From: Candidatus Omnitrophota bacterium | GTDB lineage: Bacteria > Omnitrophota > Gorgyraeia > Zapsychrales > Fredricksoniimonadaceae | Direction: 5' to 3' | NCBI GenBank assembly: GCA_016196515.1 | Contig: JACPXN010000118.1 | Location: forward strand, 1-21,864 | DNA length: 21,864 nucleotides | Shown: positions 12,158-19,494 of the stretch, piece by piece | Layout of the letters: each line of letters starts with the position of its first letter | Numbering within the stretch: position 1 is the stretch's first letter | Translations under genes and position numbers: made by a program | The notes under the pieces: model-generated | What the model saw: only the letters and a program-made list of their open reading frames with translations | Databases searched by the model: none | Told to the model about the DNA's origin: nothing

Positions 12158-12703
12158 ATGGACACCAAACTTAAATCTGACATCGCCGAATCCGCCGTTG
12201 TCACCGAATTGCTGAACAGGGGATTCAATGTTTTACGTCCGGTCGGCGACCGGCTGGCGTATGATCTGGCTGTTGATATAAAAGGTAAGCTGGTCCGTAT
12301 TCAAGTTAAACATGCGTGGTTTGATGAAAAGGACAAAGCGTATATGGTGGATGCGCGTCGGACAAAGACGAACCGCCGCCAGATGTTGCGCAAGAAATAC
12401 TCTAATCAGGATTTTGATTTTGCGGTGGTTTATTTGGGAGGTAAGAAGGTTTTCTATGTTATTCCCGCGGCCATTTTCAATAGTTTTGCGAGTACGATAA
12501 CCTTTGTAGAGGAGTCGAAAAGACAAAGATTGCCTAAGACGGCGGAATATAGGGAACGTTGGGATTTATTGTCTGAAGAAAGTTTAACAGACAAGGATTG
12601 GCAAAAGATCGAGAAATTGCTTCCAAAGAAAGAAGAAGCATTTACCTATGTTGATGCTGACGCCGCGAAATTTTTTCCCAACAGGATGGTCCCTAGGATT
12701 TGA
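12158..12703 (+). CDS. PD-(D/E)XK endonuclease, I-Ssp6803I-like
   Basis: 181 residues. The first 60 show a PD-(D/E)XK core with Glu11 (KSDIAESAVV), Asp36 (RLAYDLAVDI) and the Q-x-K variant Gln49/Lys51 (RIQVKHAWF). To my memory these are the same residue types and numbers as the active site of I-Ssp6803I, the homing endonuclease of the cyanobacterial tRNA-fMet group I intron; this needs checking by alignment. The family (PDDEXK_5, PF11645) also includes free-standing proteins of unknown role. The C-terminal third is charged and unassigned. A purine-rich GGGGAAGG lies 8-15 bases before the ATG, and the gene follows the zinc-ribbon gene by three bases. An intron-bearing tRNA-fMet lies about 3 kb upstream on the same strand. 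Confidence 0.8.
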   Translation: MDTKLKSDIAESAVVTELLNRGFNVLRPVGDRLAYDLAVDIKGKLVRIQVKHAWFDEKDKAYMVDARRTKTNRRQMLRKKYSNQDFDFAVVYLGGKKVFYVIPAAIFNSFASTITFVEESKRQRLPKTAEYRERWDLLSEESLTDKDWQKIEKLLPKKEEAFTYVDADAAKFFPNRMVPRI

Positions 12704-12815
12704 CTTATTAAGATCGAAATGATACAGTAACGCGCATCAGATAAGTTCCCCCGATCTCCCCGATCGGCAATACAGCAGTAAAAATTCCCCCAGAGAGCAT
12801 CTACTTGAGACCAAT

Positions 12816-12844
12816 TTGACTTTTCCCTCCGGACGTGTTATGCT
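12816..12844 (+). promoter_or_regulatory. Promoter (TTGACT-N17-TATGCT)
   Basis: TTGACT at 12816-12821 and TATGCT at 12839-12844 with a 17-base spacer predict a start near 12851. It drives a leader of about 125 nt ending in a terminator. The rest of the 12704-12815 gap shows no gene. Confidence 0.6.
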
Positions 12845-12850
12845 TACAAT

Positions 12851-12976
12851 ATCATGAACGCAATAACGAATCGCAAACATTATTCCACCTGTATTATGCT
12901 TTTTCCCGTATGGAGAAAGCGTGCCGGGGAAAGTGTGTGTTGATCCGTTAGTTAAATAGTCGCAGTCAAGGATATC
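12851..12976 (+). ncRNA. Candidate leader RNA upstream of an attenuator
   Basis: The stretch lies between a good promoter and a terminator placed 14 bases before a strong Shine-Dalgarno sequence. This layout fits a riboswitch, a leader peptide or a small RNA. A 29-codon ORF (ATG 12854 to TGA 12943, MNAITNRKHYSTCIMLFPVW...) begins 9 bases after the -10 box, as in leaderless genes here. I do not match it to a known riboswitch class. Confidence 0.35.
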
Positions 12977-13011
12977 AAGCCACCGACCTCGAATAGACCG
13001 GTGGCTTTTTT
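12977..13011 (+). terminator. Terminator/attenuator before a small gene
   Basis: AAGCCACCG (12977-12985) pairs with CGGTGGCTT (12999-13007), loop of 13 bases, followed by a T tract ending at 13011. AAAGGAGGTG begins 7 bases later, so it can gate expression of the 13025 gene. Confidence 0.8.
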
Positions 13012-13024
13012 ATTTGGAAAGGAG

Positions 13025-13261
13025 GTGAACAAGAGGGACCCAGCGCTCAAGACAAGTGCCTTGTTGTATTTCAAAGAGGCCCTTGGCAGGCAAGAGTATG
13101 AAAGCTGCGCAGAGCTTGCGGCAGCTGCCAGGGAGCTCGGCGCCCGGCAAGGCGAGATCGAGGAAGCGATCGCCGCGCACTTGAGGGGCGATCAGGCCAA
13201 CGCGCCCAATGAAGGCAAACAACCGGTCAACCGCCTGCGCGCGTTAAAGGAGGAGTACTAA
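13025..13261 (+). CDS. Small acidic hypothetical protein
   Basis: 78 residues if started at GTG 13025; the alternative GTG at 13001 lies inside the terminator. The Shine-Dalgarno AAAGGAGGTG (13018-13027) overlaps that GTG, so the exact start is uncertain. The protein is predicted mostly helical and alanine-rich (ALLYFKEALGRQEYESCAEL, then AAAARELGARQGEIEEAI), with a charged tail ending NRLRALKEEY. There are no membrane segments or signal peptide, and I do not recognise the family. It has its own promoter and attenuator upstream and a terminator downstream, so it forms a single-gene unit. Confidence 0.6.
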   Translation: MNKRDPALKTSALLYFKEALGRQEYESCAELAAAARELGARQGEIEEAIAAHLRGDQANAPNEGKQPVNRLRALKEEY

Positions 13262-13283
13262 ATCATGCCTCATGGGTGCGTCT

Positions 13284-13317
13284 AAAGAGGACAGTTCATT
13301 TTGGACTGTCCTCTTTT
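13284..13317 (+). terminator. Rho-independent terminator
   Basis: AAAGAGGACAGT (13284-13295) pairs perfectly with ACTGTCCTCTTT (13305-13316), with T at 13317 and a T-rich tail. It closes the 13025 gene and argues against starting the next gene at 13272, since that reading would translate through it. Confidence 0.85.
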
Positions 13318-13349
13318 ATTTTTGGGTTTTGTGGTATATAGTAGTCCCC

Positions 13350-15059
13350 GTGTATTTTCAAAGGTTCCTGAATTTCCTCAATAGATGGTCATTGTTGAAG
13401 CCGCCTTCCTGGACGGATGCCGCTGTTTTGTCGTTGTTCGCGGTCATCGCCACCTTCCATCCTTTTTTCACCGAGAGAGAGATCAATTTCTTTGAAGCAG
13501 GATTGTATTTGCCGGGGATCAACGCCATTTTGCACGGGCTCGTCCCTTACCGTGATTTCTTTTATTTGAGGGGGCCTTTTGAGTTGTACATGCCGGCCTT
13601 TTTGATGTCGGTGTGGGGCCAAAATTTGACGGTCCTGTATCTTTATTTTTATGCCGGCAATGTCCTGTGCCTGGTGATGGGCGTTTTGATCGCCAAAGAA
13701 CTTTTCCGGACGAGATTGATCCTGTATTTGATGGTGCCGATTTTGGTGGCCCGGACCTTCCCCCGGGTCATGTTCACGATCTGGGGCGGGATGCGCTATG
13801 CGTTGGGCCTGATCGCGCTGTGGTGTTTTATAAAATTTTTAAGAGGGCAGCGGCTGATATGGATGCTGGCGGCGGGGATCTTTTCAGGGTTGGGGCTCTG
13901 GACAAGTGTTGAGATCGGTGTTTACGCCATGTGCGGGGTCGTGGCTGCGTTGGCCGCGGCATTTATTTTCAAGGTCCAGCAAAAACGCGCTGTCATCAAG
14001 GCCCTGGCGGTTTATCTGGCGGGCATTTTTCTGGTCAGTTTTCCGTACATCCTTTATTTGGTCAGCCATCAGGCCCTTGTTCCTTATCTGGAGTCCGTCC
14101 GCGCGGTTGTTTTTAACATGCAGAACGTCATTGATCCGCATTTTGCTTCTGTTTATCCGAGCAATCTTTGGGAGGCCGTATCGGCGATGGTCAATCCTCT
14201 TAACAAGAATTTCAGCCGCATGACGGTCAGTTATCTTTATCTGGCCGTCCTCGGGTATCTGGTCTGGCGGATCAGGGCCAAGCGGTTGAATACAACGGAC
14301 CTCTTCGTCATTGCCGCCGGGGTCTACGGCTTTATCATGTACAACACCGGATTCCGGGGGATATGGACCGCCCATTTTGAGTTGTCGCTGCAGCCGGAAA
14401 AAATATTATATTTCTTTATTTTGGAGGCCGCGCTGCTTTATGGTTTGGCGAAAAGAGGGACATTCCTGCGTTTTAAGGCCTGGCTGGTCGATCTTTTTAT
14501 CGTTACCCTGTGCCTGTCTTCCGTTATCTATATGATCGGAAGATACGATCACCGGTTCTATGTTTTTAAATACATCCGCAGTGTGGTCCAGGGCAGGGAA
14601 ACGCAGAGTCTGCGGCCTCTGGCCGGGGAGAGGTCAAGGCCGCTGACCATTGAACGGGCCCGAGGCATCATTGCCCCCGTGCAACAGGCCGACGATATGG
14701 AAGCCGTGGTCCATTTCATCCAGAAAAATACAAAACCCGGCGAGGCGGTTTTTACGTATCCCGAACTGGGAGCGTATCATTTTTTGGCTGACCGGCCTTT
14801 TGTCGGGCGCTTTCCCATCGCCACATTCTCCTGGTTCGACGAGGGCTGGCATCAGGAATTGATGGCAGACCTCAAAAAGAGCAGGCCCCGGTACGTTATT
14901 TTGACGAAGGAATTCAAGGAAGGATGGAAAACGGTTTATCTGGCTTTAGAACAAAACCGCAGGAAGTTCAAGGATGTGATGGACCTCATCCATCATGATT
15001 ACGAGATCAGGGATGAGACCCCGTTATCTTATATTTATAAATTGAAAAAGGACCGGTGA
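13350..15059 (+). CDS. Polytopic GT-C-type glycosyltransferase, putative
   Basis: About 569 residues from GTG 13350, with roughly ten or eleven hydrophobic segments. The first outward loop carries EREINFFEAGLYLPG and then HGLVPYRDFFYLRGPFELY, a pattern typical of GT39/ArnT-like enzymes that use polyprenyl-linked sugars. The C-terminal 170 residues are soluble (AVVHFIQKNTKPGEAVFTYP; RPRYVILTKEF), as in many such proteins. Substrate unknown. The reading frame is open from ATG 13272, but that stretch is a terminator; GTG 13350 or TTG 13392 are likelier. A TATATA at 13335-13340 could be a -10 box. It converges with a flippase gene 6 bases away; both point to surface glycan assembly. Confidence 0.75.
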   Translation: MYFQRFLNFLNRWSLLKPPSWTDAAVLSLFAVIATFHPFFTEREINFFEAGLYLPGINAILHGLVPYRDFFYLRGPFELYMPAFLMSVWGQNLTVLYLYFYAGNVLCLVMGVLIAKELFRTRLILYLMVPILVARTFPRVMFTIWGGMRYALGLIALWCFIKFLRGQRLIWMLAAGIFSGLGLWTSVEIGVYAMCGVVAALAAAFIFKVQQKRAVIKALAVYLAGIFLVSFPYILYLVSHQALVPYLESVRAVVFNMQNVIDPHFASVYPSNLWEAVSAMVNPLNKNFSRMTVSYLYLAVLGYLVWRIRAKRLNTTDLFVIAAGVYGFIMYNTGFRGIWTAHFELSLQPEKILYFFILEAALLYGLAKRGTFLRFKAWLVDLFIVTLCLSSVIYMIGRYDHRFYVFKYIRSVVQGRETQSLRPLAGERSRPLTIERARGIIAPVQQADDMEAVVHFIQKNTKPGEAVFTYPELGAYHFLADRPFVGRFPIATFSWFDEGWHQELMADLKKSRPRYVILTKEFKEGWKTVYLALEQNRRKFKDVMDLIHHDYEIRDETPLSYIYKLKKDR

Positions 15060-15065
15060 CCTTTT

Positions 15066-16349
15066 TTAGAATTTCAACTTTTTGACAGTAAAATAGGTGA
15101 TGGTAAAAACTCCCGCCTCGATCGCCGCCGTGGCTATGGCCGCTCCCGCGTAAGAAAAAGCATAAATGAAAATGATGATCAAAGGCAGGCCGATCATCGC
15201 CATGCTGACGTGAATCTTCGAATAAATGTCCGTCCTGCCGCAGACCAGCAGAAACTGAACGCGGAAAGCATTGGAACTGATAAAAAACACGGAGACCAGC
15301 AAAAACCTCAACGACAATACCGCCGCCGGATAGGTCCCGCCGCAGACCAGTTTGACAATGAGGGGTGCCAGGAGAAAGAAGACCGGCAGGCAGATCAAAG
15401 AGATCACGATGGTGATCAGTTGTATGTGCCGCATGATCTCAAAGGCCTTGGCTTTGTTTTTGTGGAATATTTTGCTTAAGCGCGGGAAGATCGCCTGGGA
15501 AAAAGAGGACAGGGGAAAGGTCTGGATCGCTCCGGAGATCCTTTCGGCGACGGAATAGAATCCCGTGAGCGTGTTGTTGGTCAAAAGCCCGACGGCAAAA
15601 ACACGCGTGGTCGTATAAGCGTTGATCGCCACGACCGAGATGAAAACGTCCCATCCGGCCTTCAACTGCCGGCGGATGTCTTTATATTCCGGCCATCGAA
15701 ACGACATCCCGAATTTGCTCCAGAGGATGTATTGCGCCGCAAGGCCTGTGATCAGCAAGACCGAAGAACCGACGAGCGGGACCTTCAGGTAATCCTCCGG
15801 CCCCCGGACAAACAGGAGGATGCAGAACACAAAGGCGAATTCCCCGACAATATTCAATCGGGCGATATACCTCATTCTTTCCACACCCTGGAAAAACCAG
15901 ACGGGAAAAATGGCGCCTCCCGCCACCGCGCCGAAGCTCAACACATAAACCATCCAGTCGTCCCTGAATTTGGGGACAAAATACACGATCCCGCTTAAGA
16001 CCAGAAAGCTTAAAAGGGCCAGGGCGATTTTGACCGTCATGACGGCCGAGAAAACCCTAGAGACCCTGGCATTGTCCTCGTGGCACAGGGAGATCTCTTT
16101 GGTGGCCGAGACGCTGAACCCATAATCGGTCAGGATGATGAAATACTGGACAAAGGCCTGCGCAAAAGCGACTAAACCGAATCTTTCCGGCCCGATGATC
16201 CTGAAAAGGTATGGCAGGATGATGAGCGGCAGGACGTAGGTGATGGCCTGCAGCCACGAGAGGGAGGCGACATTGTGCATGACCCTCTTGCCCTCGAGGG
16301 GGTCCACCATCCGGTATGTTTTGCGGATCAATCGGACCAAAGAAGCCAT
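15066..16349 (-). CDS. Wzx-like polysaccharide flippase
   Basis: A 427-residue integral membrane protein with about 12 hydrophobic segments. Features of the polysaccharide transporter (MOP/Wzx) family are clear: the start NVASLSWLQAITYVLPLIIL, then YLFRIIGPERFGLVAFAQAF, YGFSVSATKEIS and the mid-protein SVAERISGAIQTFPLSSFSQ. It would move undecaprenyl-linked glycan units across the inner membrane. Residues 1-23 are a basic lead before the first membrane segment; an internal Met24 is an alternative start. No ribosome binding site is evident. It shares a 58-base divergent gap with the GH1 gene and converges with the GT-C-type gene. Confidence 0.88.
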   Translation of the reverse strand: MASLVRLIRKTYRMVDPLEGKRVMHNVASLSWLQAITYVLPLIILPYLFRIIGPERFGLVAFAQAFVQYFIILTDYGFSVSATKEISLCHEDNARVSRVFSAVMTVKIALALLSFLVLSGIVYFVPKFRDDWMVYVLSFGAVAGGAIFPVWFFQGVERMRYIARLNIVGEFAFVFCILLFVRGPEDYLKVPLVGSSVLLITGLAAQYILWSKFGMSFRWPEYKDIRRQLKAGWDVFISVVAINAYTTTRVFAVGLLTNNTLTGFYSVAERISGAIQTFPLSSFSQAIFPRLSKIFHKNKAKAFEIMRHIQLITIVISLICLPVFFLLAPLIVKLVCGGTYPAAVLSLRFLLVSVFFISSNAFRVQFLLVCGRTDIYSKIHVSMAMIGLPLIIIFIYAFSYAGAAIATAAIEAGVFTITYFTVKKLKF

Positions 16350-16395
16350 GCGTCTAATTTACACTTTACTTAAGTCCAAATAAACAGATTTGATA

Positions 16396-16401
16396 TATAA
16401 T
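16396..16401 (+). promoter_or_regulatory. -10 box of the GH1 gene (TATAAT)
   Basis: Consensus TATAAT ends 6 bases before the ATG at 16408, the same spacing as for the second GIY-YIG gene, so the transcript is probably leaderless. No convincing -35 box is seen at 17 bases. Confidence 0.5.
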
Positions 16402-16407
16402 TTTACC

Positions 16408-17637
16408 ATGATGAAATTCCCGCAAAATTTTTTTTGGGGCGCCGCGACATCCTCCTATCAGGTCGAAGGCGATAATGCCAACGCCGACTGGTGGTCCTGG
16501 GAGAAGCAGGCGGGAAAAGAAAACTCGGGCCAGGCCTGCCGCCATTATGAAATGTATGGACAGGATTTCGACCTGGCCAAAGGCCTGGACCATAATGCCC
16601 ATCGCCTGTCCATTGAGTGGAGCCGTATCGAGCCCAAAGAAGGGGAATTTTCCCAGGAAGAAATAAAACATTACATCGACGTGGTCTGCGCCTTAAGGGC
16701 GCGTAACATTGAGCCGATGGTGACCTTGCATCATTTCACCAATCCCTTCTGGTTTAGCTCGTCAGGGGGCTGGACACACCGGCGTTCGGTCGAGCGTTTC
16801 CTGCGTTACTGCGATGTGGTGACGCGCGTTTTGGCCAGGCATGTCCATTTTTGGATCACCATCAATGAGCCGACGATTTATTTTTCGCATGCCTATCTGT
16901 TCGGCGTATGGCCCCCGCAGGAAAAATCCTGCCTGAAAGCAAAGGCGGTGCACGACCATCTCCTTGCGGCGCATATCCAGGCCTATCCCTTGATCAACAA
17001 AATTTATAGAGAACAAAATCTGCCCAAGCCCTGCATCAGCATTTCCCAACACATGTCGGCCATGGTCCTGTGCGCGGACAATTTCAGGAACCGTTTCGCG
17101 GCCCGTCTGCGGGACCAGTGGCATAACTTTGAGATCCTCGACAAACTCACGCGGCATAAAACCCTGGATTTTATCGGGGTCAATTATTACTCGCGTCATT
17201 TGGTGGATGCGTCCAGCTGGTGGTTCGGCAATTTGCTCATGGAAACGGGCCAGAGCCATGATGAGGCGGTCCAAAAGAATTCTCTGGGCTGGGACATTTA
17301 TCCCAAGGGGCTGTATCAGGTGCTTTTAAAGCTCAAAAGATACGGCCTTCCGGTCATGATCACCGAAAACGGCATTTGCACGTCCGACGACGATTTGAGG
17401 TGGGAATTCCTGTTGGCCCACTTAAAGAGCGTTCACCGCGCCATGCAGGAGGGCGTCAAGGTCACAGGATACCTGTACTGGTCTTTGATGGACAATTTTG
17501 AGTGGGACAAGGGTTTCGGCCCGAGATTTGGGTTGATCGGTATTGATTATAAGACTTACCAGAGAACTGTCAGGGAAAGCGCCAGGAAGTTCAGCCAGGT
17601 CTGCAAAACAGGTGTTCTGCCTGTCGACCCGGATTGA
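16408..17637 (+). CDS. Glycoside hydrolase family 1 beta-glycosidase
   Basis: 409 residues, slightly shorter than the usual 440-480. It has the GH1 N-terminal signature FPQNFFWGAATSSYQVEG. The acid/base is Glu154 in WITINEPTIYF and the nucleophile Glu320 in VMITENGI. GYLYWSLMDNFEWDKGF and RFGLIGIDYKT close the sugar site. It is a cytoplasmic retaining enzyme for beta-glucosides or beta-galactosides; substrate unknown. No signal peptide. The ATG at 16408 (or the adjacent 16411) lies 6 bases after TATAAT; the TTG at 16390 would precede the -10 box. The msrBA gene follows 12 bases downstream and may share the transcript. Confidence 0.93.
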   Translation: MMKFPQNFFWGAATSSYQVEGDNANADWWSWEKQAGKENSGQACRHYEMYGQDFDLAKGLDHNAHRLSIEWSRIEPKEGEFSQEEIKHYIDVVCALRARNIEPMVTLHHFTNPFWFSSSGGWTHRRSVERFLRYCDVVTRVLARHVHFWITINEPTIYFSHAYLFGVWPPQEKSCLKAKAVHDHLLAAHIQAYPLINKIYREQNLPKPCISISQHMSAMVLCADNFRNRFAARLRDQWHNFEILDKLTRHKTLDFIGVNYYSRHLVDASSWWFGNLLMETGQSHDEAVQKNSLGWDIYPKGLYQVLLKLKRYGLPVMITENGICTSDDDLRWEFLLAHLKSVHRAMQEGVKVTGYLYWSLMDNFEWDKGFGPRFGLIGIDYKTYQRTVRESARKFSQVCKTGVLPVDPD

Positions 17638-17649
17638 GGAATTGGTTAA

Positions 17650-18702
17650 GTGCGAAAAAATAGCGTAGCGCCGTTGGTATGCGCGATCTTATTTTTAACA
17701 GGAGGAGCGATCATGGCCCGTGAGACCGTCCGTATCTATGATGCCGCCAGCGGGACGTATCAGCAGGTGGAGAAGGTGGAAAAGACGCCGCAGGAATGGA
17801 AGAAGATATTGACGCCCGAGCAATACCGCGTGACGCGCGAGCACGGCACCGAGGCCGCCTTTTGCGGGCTGCCGACGAAAAACCACACAAAAGGCATTTA
17901 CAAATGCGTCGGCTGCGGCACGGACCTGTTTAAGGTGGACAATAAATTCGAGTCCGGCACCGGCTGGCCGAGTTTCTGGCAGCCCGTGGATGGGGCCAAT
18001 GTCGCCTATGATGAGGATGACACCTTCGGCATGCGCCGCGTCGAAGTGCATTGTGCGCGCTGTAAGGCGCATTTGGGCCACGTCTTCGACGACGGCCCGT
18101 TGCCTACGCACAAACGCTATTGCATCAATTCCGTGGCCTTAAAGTTCGTGTCCACTGACGATGTTGATTTGGAAACAGCGACCTTTGCCGGCGGGTGCTT
18201 CTGGTGCATGGAGCCGTTTTTGGCGCATTTGAAAGGCGTCAAAAGCGTTACGGCCGGTTATACCGGGGGCCGGACGGAAAATCCGACGTACGAAGAGGTT
18301 TCCAGCGGCCGGACAGGGCATGCCGAAGCCGTGGAGGTTGTTTTTGATCCCAAGGTGGTGCCTTACGCGAAACTCCTGCATATTTATTGGCATAATATTG
18401 ACCCGACAGCGGTCAACAGCCAATTCGTTGACCACGGCACGCAATACCGCACCGCCATTTTTTATCACAGCGAGGAACAAAAGCGTGTTGCCCAGGGATC
18501 CAAAAAAGAATTGGCCGCCTCCAAGCGTTTTGATAAACCCATTGTCACAGAAATTGTCCCGGCGTCCGCGTTCTATCCGGCGGAGGACTATCATCAGGAT
18601 TATTACAAGAAAAACCCCCTCCAATACAAAATGTATCATGATAACTCCGGCCGTGATGAGTTTCTCGAAAAGACGTGGGGCAAGGAAAAAGAGACTGATT
18701 AA
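17650..18702 (+). CDS. msrBA: Fused methionine sulfoxide reductase MsrB-MsrA, exported
   Basis: 350 residues that repair both epimers of methionine sulfoxide. The MsrB half (about 45-168) has zinc cysteines CVGC (86-89) and CARC (135-138), catalytic Cys158 in RYCINS and possible resolving Cys72. The MsrA half (about 175-335) has catalytic Cys183 in GGCFWCMEPF and the family motifs GYTGG and YHQDYY. From GTG 17650 (GAGGA at 17636-17640) the N-terminus RKNSVAPLVCAILFLTGGAI reads as a signal peptide, so export is likely. A second start, ATG 17713, has AGGAGG at ideal distance and would give a cytoplasmic form. The end overlaps the convergent thiF gene by 4 bases. Confidence 0.92.
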   Translation: MRKNSVAPLVCAILFLTGGAIMARETVRIYDAASGTYQQVEKVEKTPQEWKKILTPEQYRVTREHGTEAAFCGLPTKNHTKGIYKCVGCGTDLFKVDNKFESGTGWPSFWQPVDGANVAYDEDDTFGMRRVEVHCARCKAHLGHVFDDGPLPTHKRYCINSVALKFVSTDDVDLETATFAGGCFWCMEPFLAHLKGVKSVTAGYTGGRTENPTYEEVSSGRTGHAEAVEVVFDPKVVPYAKLLHIYWHNIDPTAVNSQFVDHGTQYRTAIFYHSEEQKRVAQGSKKELAASKRFDKPIVTEIVPASAFYPAEDYHQDYYKKNPLQYKMYHDNSGRDEFLEKTWGKEKETD

Positions 18703-19310
18703 CGCTTGATCCCGAGGGTGAGGTCTAAAACGATCTCGGCCATCATGGCGGCGCAGGCCGTGACGCGGGGGGCCATGGGCGGATGGCCTTGCGTGGAATC
18801 CGTGGAGCGGTCGCCGCAAATATATACATTGCCCATCTTTTTGACGGACATCGGTTTCTTTTCCGTCAATCCCGCCATGCCCACTCCGCTCACCACCACG
18901 GGACAGCGCGGGGAATAATACTGCACGAACCGGTATTTCCAATCCGTTGTGTCAAAGGCCTCAACAATAAAATCAAACCCTTTGAAAAATTGTTCCGCGT
19001 TATTTTCGTTCCACTGGACCTTGTGGATGATGATATGCGCGTCGGGATTGATGTCCAGCAGGCGTTGTTTGAGCACGTCCACCTTCGGCAGGCCGATCTC
19101 ATTGACGTAGTATTGCTGACGGTTGAGGTTGGAGGCGTCAATGAGGTCCTGGTCCACGATCTCCAGATGCTTGAACCCCGAACGCACTAAAATCATCGCG
19201 CAATTGCTTCCCAAGCCGCCGGCCCCGCCGATGCCGACTTTTTTGGACTGGACCAGCACCAACTGTTCCGGTTTCAAATACTTCAAAAGCCCTTGTTCAA
19301 AAATGTTCAT
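18699..19310 (-). CDS. thiF: ThiS adenylyltransferase ThiF
   Basis: 203 residues of the E1-like ThiF/MoeB/HesA fold, the short form without the CxxC zinc site. The nucleotide loop is VGIGGAGGLGSNCAM (residues 25-39), then EIVDQDLIDASNLNRQQYY with the ATP-binding Asp and Arg; PRVTACAAMMAEIV closes the domain. It adenylates the C-terminal glycine of ThiS so that sulfur can be loaded for thiazole synthesis. It is separated from thiSGH by 513 bases holding two small membrane-protein genes and a repeat. No ribosome binding site is apparent; AAAGAA is the nearest purine stretch. Confidence 0.88.
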   Translation of the reverse strand: MNIFEQGLLKYLKPEQLVLVQSKKVGIGGAGGLGSNCAMILVRSGFKHLEIVDQDLIDASNLNRQQYYVNEIGLPKVDVLKQRLLDINPDAHIIIHKVQWNENNAEQFFKGFDFIVEAFDTTDWKYRFVQYYSPRCPVVVSGVGMAGLTEKKPMSVKKMGNVYICGDRSTDSTQGHPPMAPRVTACAAMMAEIVLDLTLGIKR

Positions 19311-19329
19311 GTTACGTTCTTTAAATTAA

Positions 19330-19373
19330 AGGGACACGATACTTAATTGAAGTGAGTTAAGTATTGTGTCCCT
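19330..19373. repeat. 44-bp inverted repeat (REP/MITE-like)
   Basis: AGGGACACGATACTTAA (19330-19346) faces TTAAGTATTGTGTCCCT (19357-19373): 16 of 17 positions pair by Watson-Crick and one is G-T, loop of 10 bases. It lies between thiF and the small membrane genes and may also end transcription. I recall similar GGGACAC...GTGTCCC units in other uncultured bacteria. Confidence 0.7.
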
Positions 19374-19385
19374 ATAATATTGCGA

Positions 19386-19493
19386 TCAGTGATGCACGCT
19401 TTTCTTGCGGTGTATGCGGAAATAGTCGATCAGCCACATAGCACCACAAAAAGCAGCAACAAATAATATACCATAAAGCGATATATCTGCCAT
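19386..19493 (-). CDS. Tiny membrane protein (35 residues)
   Basis: The ATG at 19493 has AAGGAG 8 bases upstream and lies one base after the preceding gene's stop. The protein is one membrane helix (ISLYGILFVAAFCGAMWLI) followed by a basic tail, DYFRIHRKKSVHH, so the C-terminus probably faces the cytoplasm. No known family. The longer open frame from 19568 overlaps the upstream gene and is not needed. It forms a two-gene unit with the 66-residue protein. Confidence 0.65.
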   Translation of the reverse strand: MADISLYGILFVAAFCGAMWLIDYFRIHRKKSVHH

Positions 19494-19494
19494 T

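Noticed and set aside
13265..13285. Six-codon ORF (MPHGCV) behind AAAGGAGGAG
   Set aside because: The ribosome-site-like sequence is the last codons of the preceding gene, and the ORF runs into a terminator; too short to call.
18139..18942. 267-codon open frame on the - strand
   Set aside because: It lies opposite the MsrA half of msrBA and overlaps thiF; it has no motif of its own.
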